In this document: positions 34,315 through 42,564 of the stretch, piece by piece
Layout: every line of letters starts with the position of its first letter
Position numbering within the stretch: position 1 is the first letter of the stretch
Assembly: GCF_014655715.1 (NCBI RefSeq)
Contig: NZ_BNBM01000017.1
Coordinates: 62,001-126,000 of the forward strand
Direction of reading: 5' to 3'
DNA: 64,000 bases
Origin: Streptomyces lanatus
Lineage (GTDB): Bacteria; Actinomycetota; Actinomycetes; Streptomycetales; Streptomycetaceae
Notes under the pieces: generated by a model
The model's input: the letters and a program-made list of their open reading frames with translations, nothing else
Database searches by the model: none
What the model was told of the DNA's origin: nothing
Translations under genes and position numbers: made by a program

Positions 34315-34365
34315 CAGTACTCCGTGCCTGTTACGGTCGTTGACCGAATCTGGCACGGAGTACTG
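34315..34365. terminator. 14-bp inverted repeat after the tRNA gene
   Basis: CAGTACTCCGTGCC (34315-34328) and GGCACGGAGTACTG (34352-34365) are perfect partners with a 23-base spacer that itself holds GGTC/GACC. It begins 8 bases beyond the tRNA CCA end and 57 bases before the MurG-like start. A tRNA terminator is the simplest role. A regulatory leader for the MurG-like gene is possible. Confidence 0.6.
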
Positions 34366-34372
34366 ACTGAGC

Positions 34373-34447
34373 TGGTCGGGTCGGCCGGACTTGAACCAGG
34401 CTCCTCGGCAACGCTTTTGCCGTGCTCCACCGTTGAGCTACGACCCG
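34373..34447 (-). tRNA. Hybrid tRNA, proline-type body with AGC (Ala) anticodon
   Basis: 75 bases, CCA encoded. The fold is: acceptor CGGGUCG/CGACCCG (7 bp); D arm GCUC/GAGC; anticodon stem CGGCA/UGCCG with loop AAAGCGU, placing AGC at 34-36; T arm CCUGG-UUCAAGU-CCGGC. C1-G72 and A73 are the bacterial tRNA-Pro identity set, yet the anticodon reads the alanine codon GCU. Oddities are A instead of U at position 33 and a C49-C65 mismatch. This matches the tRNA-ProA described in Streptomyces, which is charged with proline by ProRSx and reads GCU as proline. It lies 200 bases after the second ProRS gene on the same strand. Confidence 0.85.
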
Positions 34448-34647
34448 TTTGCTGTGACGGGCATCAAGCTAGGGGCCGCCGCATCCGGGCGTCAATAGAA
34501 TCGACGGAATACTGATTGAATTTTCGCCATCGCTCACTCGCACGAATAGCTGGCTCTTTATCGGAGTCTAGGAATGTCGAATAGCGTCGCCGTGACGGGG
34601 TATTGCGGCGACGCTGTTTCAGTCCGACTTGGGGGTATCTCCCGGGG

Positions 34648-36308
34648 TCATCCGCCAGTGGCGAGCTGGGGAATGTGACCGGATTGGGTGAGGGTGGTGC
34701 GTCCAGTCCAGCGGCTGATGACTTCGATCTCCTCGGCGGGGCGGTCGGGAGAGAGCACGGCGGCGTGCGGCAGGCCCAGCAGGCGGGCGTAGCGGAGCTT
34801 CTCCCCGGCGGGCAGGGGCCGGTCGTCGACGAAGAGGCACAGCCCGCGGGAGGTGAGGTCCTGCACGAGCCGGTCGGTGCGCTCTTGCATCTCCGGCTGA
34901 TCGGAGCGCAGTACGGCGAGGTGGACGTCGGCTGGCCCGGTGCCGGGCTTCCAGCGCAGGCCCTGGTGGTCGCGGTGGAGGTCGGCGGCGGTCTGCATGC
35001 AGCGGGTGACGCCGATGCCGGAGCAGGCCATCCAGGGAACGGCCTGGCGTCCGGCGTGGTCGGTGAAGGCGAGTTTCATCGGCTGGGAATACTGGGTTCC
35101 GAGTTCGAAGACGTGAGCGACTTCGACGGCGCGGACGGCGCGGTGGGTCCCAGGGCACAGGGTGCACCGGCTGCCGTCCGAGGCCTCGGCGAGGTCGAGG
35201 CCGCTTACTTTCAGGGCACCCAGGTCTGGGTCCCCGTTCCAGGTCACACCGCTGCGCAGCCCGCCGGCGCCGTCCGAGATCGCGAATTCGTCCAGAGCGG
35301 CGACGGAGGTGTCGAACAACAGGAGGGTGTCGGGGCTGTCGGCAGCATCCCACGGGGTGAGGGTCCCGGCCTCCTTGCCGAGGATGCCGGGTAGATCCTG
35401 GGGCTCGATGAGGGCGACGCGCAGTGCGCCCGTGGCGGCGGCGACTTTGCGGGCGCTGACCTTGAGCTCGGAGCGGACGGCCACGGCGGCCGGCTGGATG
35501 TTGCCGTCGGGATGGGTGAGGACGAAGGCGATCACGTTGACGACGGGCGCGGCGGGTGGCGGCGCGGGGTGTGTGGGTGTGACGGCTCCGTCGCCGCGGT
35601 TGCCGCAGTGGTCGCAGGCCACGATGGTGCTCTGCCCGGCGTCGGACAGCACCAGGTGCTCGGTGCTGGGGCCGGCGGAGATGGCGCCGCCGTCCGCCGG
35701 TGCCTGGAAGACGCCGGGCAGTCCCATGCCGGTCAGGGCGGCGGTGCAGGCCTCGTTCAGGAAGGCCGTTGACTCGCGCATGCCGTCGGGCGATGTGTCG
35801 AAGGTGTACGCGTCGGCCATGGTGAACTCGCGTCCGCGCATCAGCCCGCCGCGCGGGGAGAGTTCGTCGCGGAACTTGCTCGTGGACAAGAAGAGCCGCA
35901 CGGGCAGGTCCCTGAAGGAGCGCAGGTGCTCGCGGACCGTGGCGGCCGTGATCTCCTCCGAGGTCGGCGCGAGGCACATCTCATCTCCGCTGGAGCTGCG
36001 CACAGTCAGCAGAGCGCCTTCGCGCTGATAGGAGCGCCATCGGCCGGTCTCCTCCCAGAGCCGTCGGCTTTGCAGGGTGGGGGCGGCGAAGGCGAGCGCG
36101 CCGCGCTCCTCGAACGCGGTCCGGGCGATGGCCGCCATCCGGTCGTGGACGCGCAGGCCGAGCGGCAGGAGGGTGTGGACGCCGGTCGCGTCGGTGCGGC
36201 CCACCAGGCCCAGGTGGTAGAGCAGGTCGAGGGCGGGATCGGTGGCTTCCCCGGCCCCACGGCGGACCGGCGGCCACATCCGGCTGGCATACAGGGCGGT
36301 GGTGGTCA
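34648..36308 (-). CDS. Second prolyl-tRNA synthetase (ProRSx-type)
   Basis: A 553-residue class II synthetase. ATG 36308 shares ATGA with the glycosyltransferase stop. Motif 2 is FRDELSPRGGLMRGREFTMADAY and motif 3 CSGIGVTRCMQT, where CYGIGVSR is usual. Between them a bacterial-type editing insertion is kept in short form, including a Lys aligned with the editing lysine (RSELKVSARK) and a GTLTPW stretch for GSLGPV. Two CxxC pairs (CDHCG, CTLC) flank it. The C-terminal anticodon-binding domain has LCLFVDDRPLPAGEKLRYA. It charges tRNA-Pro in the cytoplasm. The adjacent AGC tRNA makes it a mistranslation-type pair. A housekeeping proS would not sit in such an operon. Confidence 0.88.
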
Positions 36309-37412
36309 TCGGCGCCCCTCGATCACGGAAGTGGACAGGCGGGTCACCTGTGCGACGGTGTTGGCGATGTGGTGTCGGTGGGCGTTGGCCGCAGCCGCGC
36401 CGTGCAGGTCCTGGCGGAGCGCCGCGTCGGCGGAGACGCGGTCGATGAGCCCGGCGAGCGCCGGTGCGTCGCCGGGCTGGTAGGACATGCCGCCGTCGCC
36501 GAGGGTGTAGTCCAGGCCGGGCAGGTTGCCGTAGAGGACGGGTAGTCCGTGGGCCTGGGCTTCGACGGCGACCAGACCGAAGGCCTCCAGCTGGCGAGTG
36601 GTGAACACCAACGCGTCGAATCCGGCGAACCGCGCCCACAGTTCCTCGCGCGGCAGGAACGGCTCGAAGGTGACCCGCTCGCCCAGGCCGAGACGTTGGG
36701 TGCGCTCCTTGAGCAGCGGGAGTTCGCTGCCGCTGCCGATCACCGTGAGTTGGTGCTTGTCCTGGGTGAGGGCGAGGGCTTCGATCGCCGTCACGGTGCA
36801 CTTGTTGGCATCGAGGCGGCCAGCGTGCAGCAGGTTCAGCCGGTGCAAGGGCCGGGGCATGGCGGTCGGTTGGGGTGGGAGCGGGACGCCCCAGGGGACG
36901 GTTGTCAGCCGGTCGGTGTAGGCGTGTTTGGTGAGCCGGTCGACCTCGAAGCCCATGGCCGTGTTCGGGACGACCACCTTGGTGCTGGCGGCCACGATCT
37001 CGGTGAGGACGAGGAGGGCCTGCTCGCTTTCGGCGGCGGCGATGACGTCGGTGCCGTGCGCGACGGACATCAGGGGGGTGGTGCCCGCCGCGCGGGCGAA
37101 GGCGAGTGCGAGCCCGAACCCGAGGTGCTGGGCGTGGATGAGGCTAGGCCGGTGGGCACCGATCAGGTCGGCGACCTCGTCGGTCAGTTGTGCGGCGTAG
37201 GCGTCGAAGCGCGGGCCGTAGGGCTGTTTGTCGGCGGCGAGCAGGGTGGTCTCGGGGAAGTGGTGCTTCCAGGTGCCGCTGCCGGGCAGGCCCAGGTAGA
37301 GCACCCTGAAGTCGTCGGTGAGCCGTTGGTAGACGTCGCTGCACCAGATGGTCGACCCGCACGAGGGCTCCATCGGCAGGTCGATCCCGGTCAGGATCAG
37401 CGGACGGTTCAT
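36306..37412 (-). CDS. GT4-type glycosyltransferase
   Basis: A 368-residue GT-B enzyme, ATG 37412 overlapping the WbqC-like stop by 4 bases. It has GIDLPMEPSCGSTIWCSDVYQRL (N-terminal loop, as in GT4), HAQHLGFGLALAFARA, LLHAGRLDANKCTVTAIEAL (nucleotide-sugar site) and TTRQLEAFGLVAVEAQAHGLPVL, the E-x7-E donor motif of the family. It should transfer a sugar from a nucleotide-sugar donor; the acceptor is unknown. It is coupled to ProRSx by an ATGA overlap. Together with PIG-L and WbqC-like genes this suggests synthesis of a glycosylated metabolite or glycan. Confidence 0.82.
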   Translation of the reverse strand: MNRPLILTGIDLPMEPSCGSTIWCSDVYQRLTDDFRVLYLGLPGSGTWKHHFPETTLLAADKQPYGPRFDAYAAQLTDEVADLIGAHRPSLIHAQHLGFGLALAFARAAGTTPLMSVAHGTDVIAAAESEQALLVLTEIVAASTKVVVPNTAMGFEVDRLTKHAYTDRLTTVPWGVPLPPQPTAMPRPLHRLNLLHAGRLDANKCTVTAIEALALTQDKHQLTVIGSGSELPLLKERTQRLGLGERVTFEPFLPREELWARFAGFDALVFTTRQLEAFGLVAVEAQAHGLPVLYGNLPGLDYTLGDGGMSYQPGDAPALAGLIDRVSADAALRQDLHGAAAANAHRHHIANTVAQVTRLSTSVIEGRR

Positions 37413-38137
37413 GCCGCGCTCCCCTTCTCGGCGTGCGGGAGGTAGGTCTCGAACGAAGTACGCAGCAGCGCGGCGGTGCCTGCCCATCCCAGGGCGCAGA
37501 CCGCGTCGATGACGGACAAGCCAGGCGTGAACTCCTGGCGGGGCCATGCCTGGAGGTACTGCGGGTGCCGGTCGGTGAACTCGTTCCACCGCACCGACAC
37601 CTGGTGGTGTTCCAGCTGGCTGGGGTCGAGGTACTCGCGGGTGCCGGATCCGGCCCACAGCTCCCGTTCCCCGGCGGACGCGCAGATCTGGGCAAGCCGC
37701 TCGGTCTTGTCGGTCGCGGTGATCTTCATCTGAGAGGTGCGCAGCAGCCGGGCCCGGGAGCCGAGGGCGGTGGCGAGGGCGGTGATCAAGTCGATGTTGA
37801 GATCGGCCAGGTGCTCGTGGCCGGCCGTCAGCGCCGGACGCAGCACGTTCAGAGCCTCGTCGACGTAGAGGGTACGGGCGTAGGCGAGTCGGATCTGGCG
37901 CAGGAGCCGGTCGGGGTCGAAGGCGGAAGCGATCCGGGTGTCCTTGATGAGCTGGCCGGTGTTCCGGACGACCGGCACGGTCAGCCAGGTGATCCCGTCC
38001 GCGGTCTTGACGCGGTTGCGGTTCTGCCAGCCGCCCTGGGTGTACTGCACGTCGTCGTAGAAGGCGACCGTATCGCAGCCGAGCAGGGCCTCGCAGAACC
38101 CCAGCCACGGGGCGAAGGGCGGCTGTTCGATGTACAT
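37409..38137 (-). CDS. WbqC-like family protein
   Basis: A 242-residue protein, ATG 38137 overlapping the PIG-L stop (TGATG). It begins MYIEQPPFAPWLGFCEALL, then VAFYDDVQYTQGGWQNRNRV and WLTVPVVRNTGQLIKDTRI, the conserved WbqC pattern. Family members occur in O-antigen, polysaccharide and antibiotic clusters and are thought to be acyl- or amino-transferring or ligating enzymes, but the reaction is not settled. Its partners here support a glycan- or nucleoside-linked role. Confidence 0.8.
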   Translation of the reverse strand: MYIEQPPFAPWLGFCEALLGCDTVAFYDDVQYTQGGWQNRNRVKTADGITWLTVPVVRNTGQLIKDTRIASAFDPDRLLRQIRLAYARTLYVDEALNVLRPALTAGHEHLADLNIDLITALATALGSRARLLRTSQMKITATDKTERLAQICASAGERELWAGSGTREYLDPSQLEHHQVSVRWNEFTDRHPQYLQAWPRQEFTPGLSVIDAVCALGWAGTAALLRTSFETYLPHAEKGSAA

Positions 38138-38871
38138 CAAAGTCGGGCGTCCTCTCGCGAGAGAGCGAAGGTGAGGGTGAGCAGGGTGGTCTCGAATGCC
38201 TCGAAGGCCCGCCCGGTGGACGTGGCCGTGGGGCGCAGGGACCATCCGGCCTGGGCGGCGCGGTGGCGGGTGTACTGCGAGCTCAGGTACCAGCGCCCGC
38301 CCTGGCTGTGGTGCGCGTTCAGGGCGCGGACCTTGTCGTCGACGAAGTCGGTGACGTCGACGAGGACGGTCGGGCTGAAGCCGGAGCGGGGGGCGTGGGG
38401 TTCGCCGTGGAGCACGGTGTGGCAGGTTGGCACGCGGGTGGCGGCGTTCGCGGCGGCCGTGGCGACCGCCAGGTGGTCCTGGTGGTCATTGGCCGCTCGC
38501 GTGCTGTGGGTGATGAGCAGTGTGCACTGGAGCCGGTTCAACTCGGCCTCCAGCAGGGAGATCAGGTGGAGGTCGGCCACCAGCGCGCCGTCGGTCAGGT
38601 GGAGGAAGGCCACGTCGATGCCGGTGTCGTGCCAGGCGGCGGTTACCTCCTTCTCCCGCTCGTCCTCGGAGAGTTGACGTCCGGCGTCGGCGTCGGCGAT
38701 GGATACGCCGTTCGCGCCGTGGGTGACGACGACGACCGACACCACCGCACCGGCCTCGCGGGCCTTGCGCAGAGTGCCGTAGCACAGCAGCTCGGCGTCG
38801 TCCGGGTGGGCGACCACGGCGACCACTTGCTCCACCGAGCTGCTGACGGCGGTGCCGGTCACGGGCGTCAC
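38137..38871 (-). CDS. PIG-L family deacetylase
   Basis: A 244-residue protein. GTG 38871 overlaps the preceding stop (GTGA). The zinc site motif VVAHPDDAELLCYGTL is near residue 20, with a second segment SADxH-like THSTRAANDHQDHLAV. PIG-L/LmbE enzymes remove N-acetyl groups from GlcNAc-type conjugates. In Streptomyces, members act in mycothiol synthesis and in antibiotic glycosides. The acceptor here is most likely a GlcNAc-containing intermediate made by the glycosyltransferases of the locus. Confidence 0.84.
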   Translation of the reverse strand: MTPVTGTAVSSSVEQVVAVVAHPDDAELLCYGTLRKAREAGAVVSVVVVTHGANGVSIADADAGRQLSEDEREKEVTAAWHDTGIDVAFLHLTDGALVADLHLISLLEAELNRLQCTLLITHSTRAANDHQDHLAVATAAANAATRVPTCHTVLHGEPHAPRSGFSPTVLVDVTDFVDDKVRALNAHHSQGGRWYLSSQYTRHRAAQAGWSLRPTATSTGRAFEAFETTLLTLTFALSREDARL

Positions 38872-39392
38872 CGGGCCTCGAAGTCGCGGTGGACCAGTGA
38901 CGGCCGTGGCCCCTCGGACCCCTGGTACTTCCCCTCGTAGAGGACGATCTCCCCATGAGGGACCCAGAAGGTCACCTGCCCGACGAGCAGTCCCGGATAG
39001 ATCCGTACGCGCTGCACGGCGTGCAGTTGAAGGGTGAGCTGGCCGAAGGAGCCGATGTCGATGAGGTCGGCGGTGCAGTGCACGAACAGGCCAAGACGTG
39101 CGATCGACGAGCGGGCGCGGATGATCGGCACGTAGAAGTCGCTGCCGATCTTCTCGCGGGTGGAGGCCAGGTAGATGCGGTCCGGCTCCAGCACCATGCC
39201 CTCGCTGGGGATGGCGTGTTCCTCGAACGGGTTCTCGCGGGCGCAGTCGAGGACCTTGTTGGTGTACCAGCCGATGCGCTCGCCCAGGTGGAAGTCGTAG
39301 GAGTTCGGCTGGATTCGCTGCTCGTCGTACGGGGCGATCTGGATCGCCCCTGTCTTGACTTGTGCTGCGATCGCGGGGCCGGTGAGGATCAC
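38868..39392 (-). CDS. dCTP-deaminase-like protein lacking the catalytic glutamate
   Basis: A 174-residue trimeric-barrel protein of the dCTP deaminase/dUTPase group; GTG 39392 overlaps the neighbour's stop. RARSSIARLGLFVH is the conserved trimer/active-site segment. At the site of the deaminase catalytic Glu (LEF in the E. coli enzyme, E138) it reads LTLQLHAV, so Glu is replaced by Gln. The paralogue next door keeps Glu (WTLEIKVV). It may be a non-catalytic partner or bind a nucleotide as a sensor. A changed reaction is also possible. Confidence 0.8.
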   Translation of the reverse strand: MILTGPAIAAQVKTGAIQIAPYDEQRIQPNSYDFHLGERIGWYTNKVLDCARENPFEEHAIPSEGMVLEPDRIYLASTREKIGSDFYVPIIRARSSIARLGLFVHCTADLIDIGSFGQLTLQLHAVQRVRIYPGLLVGQVTFWVPHGEIVLYEGKYQGSEGPRPSLVHRDFEAR

Positions 39393-39943
39393 GCGGCTGC
39401 CTCCTGCCGTACGGGGCCCGCGCCGAGGCCGGCTGCTGCGCGCGGGGAGCACGCGGTGGGCTCGCTGATTCCGCCGTAGAGGCCGCCGTAGGGCATACGG
39501 GCACCAGTCGGTTTCCAGAAGCTCACCTGGCCGACCTTCATGTTCGGGTAGACCCGCAGGGGCTGGACGACCTTGATCTCCAGGGTCCACTGGTGGGCGG
39601 AGCCGAGATTGCCGAGGTCGGCCGAGATCTGAAGGAACATGCCCAGCCGGCCGAGCGAGGACCGGCCGATCAGGCTCGTCACGTACTCGTCGCCGCCGAC
39701 GGTCTCCACCGTTGCGCCCAGGTACACGATGCCCGGACGCAGGACATACCCCTCGTCGGGCAGCTCGATGACGGCCGTCTCGGCCGGGCGCGTCGGGTCG
39801 GTCGGATCGCTGATGATCTGCCTCAGCGTCCTGCCGAGGCGGTAGTTGTAGCTGTTGGGGTTCAGCAGGTCCGCGTCGAACGGGGCGATGGTGATCTGCC
39901 CGGCCTCGACCGACTCGTGGATCGCGGGGCCCGTGAGGATCAT
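39389..39943 (-). CDS. dCTP-deaminase-like protein (catalytic Glu retained)
   Basis: A 184-residue protein, ATG 39943. It has LIGRSSLGRLGMFLQI, WTLEIKVVQPLRVYPNMKVGQVSF and NPNSYNYRLG, all typical of dCTP deaminase-type barrels. It shares about half of its positions with the protein encoded just downstream, so the pair arose by duplication. The C-terminus (from about 155) is an Ala/Gly-rich tail. Housekeeping Dcd makes dUTP from dCTP. In a biosynthetic operon a cytidine-nucleotide deamination step is possible, but the substrate is unknown. Confidence 0.82.
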   Translation of the reverse strand: MILTGPAIHESVEAGQITIAPFDADLLNPNSYNYRLGRTLRQIISDPTDPTRPAETAVIELPDEGYVLRPGIVYLGATVETVGGDEYVTSLIGRSSLGRLGMFLQISADLGNLGSAHQWTLEIKVVQPLRVYPNMKVGQVSFWKPTGARMPYGGLYGGISEPTACSPRAAAGLGAGPVRQEAAA

Positions 39944-40746
39944 CGTGTTCCTCCGAACGCTCCCGCACCGACGTACGTCTGCCGCAGCAGCCGCCGCTCG
40001 TCGGCGCCGTAGCTGTTCTGGCCGTCGCCGAGCGGCATCCGGCCGTGGGCGTAGCGGTGCTGGTCGAAGACGAGCAGGTCGCCCGGCCGCAGGCGGGTGG
40101 TCGAACGGTAGGCGAAGACGGCGTCCACGAACCGGCCGAACGCGGCAGCGATCACCTGGGGCTCCTCGGCGTCGAGGAGTTCGCCGCGCTCAAGGTGTGG
40201 GCCCATCTTGGCGGTGAACCGGATCGGCGTGCTGCCGTCGATCCGCTCCGGCAGGACGGGGAACCTTTTCAGGCTCTCGCCGACGCCGTGCACGCCCTGG
40301 TCGGCGAAGTAGGAGAAGACCGGCTCGGCCAGGACCGTGCGGTCGGTGTCCGAGAGCATGTCGGCGGCCTGCCAGAGGTCAGCGAGCGCCGACGCCCCGC
40401 CGCCCAGCGGGTCTTCGCGGATGCAGTACAGGGCGATGTAGCGGGGGAGCCGGTCGCGGTCGACCAGGTCGACGTGCAGCCGGTTCTCCCCGACGCCGTG
40501 CGTGCGTCCGGGGTCGGCGGCCAGGCTGACCGTCAGGTCGCTCCAGCAGCCCTCGCCCGGATACACGGACAAGACGGGGCCAAGGCTGGAGAGCAGACTC
40601 AGGCTGAGCTCCAGGTTCAGCGGGTGGTCCTGCCCCTCGAACTGGACCAGGGCTCGGCCCGGGCCGGTGACTGCGTCGGCGAACTGGCCAGGAGCGTGCG
40701 GGCCGCTGGTCAGTTCGCGCCCATTCAGGGTCAGCACATCACTCAT
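39940..40746 (-). CDS. TauD/TfdA-type Fe(II)/2-oxoglutarate dioxygenase
   Basis: A 268-residue protein, ATG 40746. The facial triad is visible: H-x-D in ENRLHVDLVDRD (about 110) and the distal His in LLVFDQHRYAHGRMPL (about 235), with an Arg for 2-oxoglutarate (RRLLRQTYV) near the end. These enzymes hydroxylate or otherwise oxidise small substrates. The start overlaps the upstream phosphoesterase stop by 8 bases, and the stop overlaps the first Dcd-like start. The length is normal for the clavaminate-synthase-like subgroup. Confidence 0.8.
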   Translation of the reverse strand: MSDVLTLNGRELTSGPHAPGQFADAVTGPGRALVQFEGQDHPLNLELSLSLLSSLGPVLSVYPGEGCWSDLTVSLAADPGRTHGVGENRLHVDLVDRDRLPRYIALYCIREDPLGGGASALADLWQAADMLSDTDRTVLAEPVFSYFADQGVHGVGESLKRFPVLPERIDGSTPIRFTAKMGPHLERGELLDAEEPQVIAAAFGRFVDAVFAYRSTTRLRPGDLLVFDQHRYAHGRMPLGDGQNSYGADERRLLRQTYVGAGAFGGTR

Positions 40747-41935
40747 GAGGACTCCGAACAAGATCGGTGAGGGTGTCGCGCAGGGTGCACGGCGGGACGG
40801 CGGGACGAGCGGCAAGACCCAGCCGCTCGGCGAGGTAGCTCGTGGTTGCGATAGCGCACGCGGACGTACCGGACGCGGTTTGGGTGCTGGCGATGGGCGC
40901 CTCACCGAGCTGGCGGGCCCCCGCCAACACCGTCTCCACGGGGTGTGTGCTGTCCACAAGGACGAGGTCGGCGTCGAACGGGACGCAGTCCATGAGCGAT
41001 TGGCGCGTAACGGTCTGCGGCAGCCCGGCCCGCAGGGACCCCAGGTTGAGGACGAACCCATCGGCGTTGGCGGCGGTCCGGGCGCACTCGGCCAACACCC
41101 GGGCGACGTCCTCTCTCGTGTCGAGACGGGCTGACAACGTTCCGAGCCGCTCACCGCCCCAGACCGCGTACTCGGTGAGCACTTCCTCCAAGCCGTCCAG
41201 CCCGGGCGGGACGTTCGCGGAGGGGGTGAAGGTTTCGTTGCTGAAGGTGTGGTCGCCTGTGGGGTCGAGCCCGATCCTCAGCAGACCCGCTCCCACCTCC
41301 GGGGCCTTGACCACATGTCGGCCTGCGGAAGCCCAGTGGTACGAGGGACTGTGACAGTGGCCCGCGACGACCAACTTGAGCGGCCAGCCATGCTCTTGGT
41401 CGGTAACGTCGTGGGCGAAACCGGTGTGGCTCACTCCTATGACGACGTCGGCCCCCTCGGACAGAAGCCGGTCCCGCTCCGTCGCGATCAGGTCCGCCGT
41501 CGGCGGCACGAACCGGAACCCGGCCCGCTCAGTCGGCGGAATCGTCTCGAACGCCTGTTGGCCGAGATAGCCGACGATGCCCACCCTTGGCTCTCGCTCC
41601 GGGAGGAGGAGACTGCTCACCCAGCGCCCGCCGAATTCGTCCGGCGGGCGCAGATTCGCGCACACCACCGGGGGAAAGCGTCCGGGATCAGCCAGTCGCA
41701 TCAGGTCAGCGAGGTCGTGGTTGCCCGGTACGAGCGCGTCGTACAGTTCTGCCAGGAGCCGTTCCTCCACGCGTCCGTCGGAGAACTCGTGGAATGCGTT
41801 GCCACCGAAGAAGTCGCCAGCGTCCACGACCAAGGCGCCGCGCGCACGCCACTGCCTCACCGCGGCAAGCATGGCCCGACCGCCAGGAACCGCGGAGTGG
41901 AAGTCGGTCGTTACGACCAGCATCGTCGTGTCCAT
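40739..41935 (-). CDS. 5'-nucleotidase/UshA-like metallophosphoesterase
   Basis: A 398-residue protein, ATG 41935 inside the methyltransferase stop (TGATG). Metal motifs: VVTTDFHSAVPG (DxH-type, 8-19), ALVVDAGDFFGGNAF (GD), ALVPGNHDLADL (GNHD), VIGVSHTGFAHD and VVAGHCHSPS (GHxH). A C-terminal domain of about 130 residues follows, like the substrate domain of UshA but shorter. There is no signal peptide, so it probably acts in the cytoplasm on a nucleotide or nucleotide-sugar produced by the operon. Confidence 0.8.
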   Translation of the reverse strand: MDTTMLVVTTDFHSAVPGGRAMLAAVRQWRARGALVVDAGDFFGGNAFHEFSDGRVEERLLAELYDALVPGNHDLADLMRLADPGRFPPVVCANLRPPDEFGGRWVSSLLLPEREPRVGIVGYLGQQAFETIPPTERAGFRFVPPTADLIATERDRLLSEGADVVIGVSHTGFAHDVTDQEHGWPLKLVVAGHCHSPSYHWASAGRHVVKAPEVGAGLLRIGLDPTGDHTFSNETFTPSANVPPGLDGLEEVLTEYAVWGGERLGTLSARLDTREDVARVLAECARTAANADGFVLNLGSLRAGLPQTVTRQSLMDCVPFDADLVLVDSTHPVETVLAGARQLGEAPIASTQTASGTSACAIATTSYLAERLGLAARPAVPPCTLRDTLTDLVRSPHE

Positions 41936-42564
41936 CAGCGCCTCTCGATAGACACGACGCGCAGCGGTGCCGGCGCCTGCGGCCAGAACTCCCGCCGGGA
42001 GATCCCGTCCACCTCTTCCAGCCGAAGACCTCGGCCCTCTCCCTCGGCGGCTCGGTACTGGTCCAGGGTGCGGCTCGGTATGACAACCAGCCCCCGCACC
42101 ACGTTGTGGGTGGAGGCGAAGATGTGCTCGGTGAGGGCTGACGACAGCTCCCAGTCGAACGGCAGGATCGCCAGCAGGACGCTGCCCCGCTCCAGCCCGC
42201 CGTCGAGGTCGACCGAGCGGACGTCCGCGATGGTCACCCGCGCCCGCGGCCCGAACGGCCGGAGCTTGTCCAGCAGCAGGGTGCCGAGCCGTACGTCCTT
42301 CTCTACCGCCCAGATCCGGCACCCTGCCTGTACCACCGCGCAGGACAGCGTCCCCAGCCCTGCCCCTACCTCAAGCACCTGGGCGCCAGTGGGGAGTGCG
42401 GCGCACTCCAGTAGGCGCCGCGCTACCTCCGGCGAGCGCAGGAAGTGCTGGCCCAGATCGGCTCGGGTGGCAAACCCTGTTCGCGCGAGTACGTCAGCAT
42501 CGGCGGGAGCATCAGGCACCGCAAGCGGAACACCCGCTTGCCCATGGGCGTATGGCAACTGCAT
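41935..42564 (-). CDS. RsmA/KsgA-like SAM methyltransferase
   Basis: A 209-residue protein. ATG 42564 follows GAAGGG by 11 bases and is preferred; an open frame continues upstream to 42762 but is low in codon bias. It has GFATRADLGQHFLRSPEVAR and the SAM site VLEVGAGLGTLSCAVVQAG, as in rRNA dimethyladenosine transferases, then IWAVEKD (acidic SAM ribose ligand). In place of the NPPY-type catalytic motif it has AILPFDW, so the target may not be rRNA adenine. It is the first gene of the nine-gene operon. Confidence 0.72.
   Translation of the reverse strand: MQLPYAHGQAGVPLAVPDAPADADVLARTGFATRADLGQHFLRSPEVARRLLECAALPTGAQVLEVGAGLGTLSCAVVQAGCRIWAVEKDVRLGTLLLDKLRPFGPRARVTIADVRSVDLDGGLERGSVLLAILPFDWELSSALTEHIFASTHNVVRGLVVIPSRTLDQYRAAEGEGRGLRLEEVDGISRREFWPQAPAPLRVVSIERR

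Noticed and set aside
34373..34447. Reading the tRNA as an ordinary alanine tRNA because of its AGC anticodon
   Set aside because: The acceptor pair C1-G72 and A73 are those of tRNA-Pro, and the G3-U70 pair needed for alanyl-tRNA synthetase is absent (the third pair is G-C).
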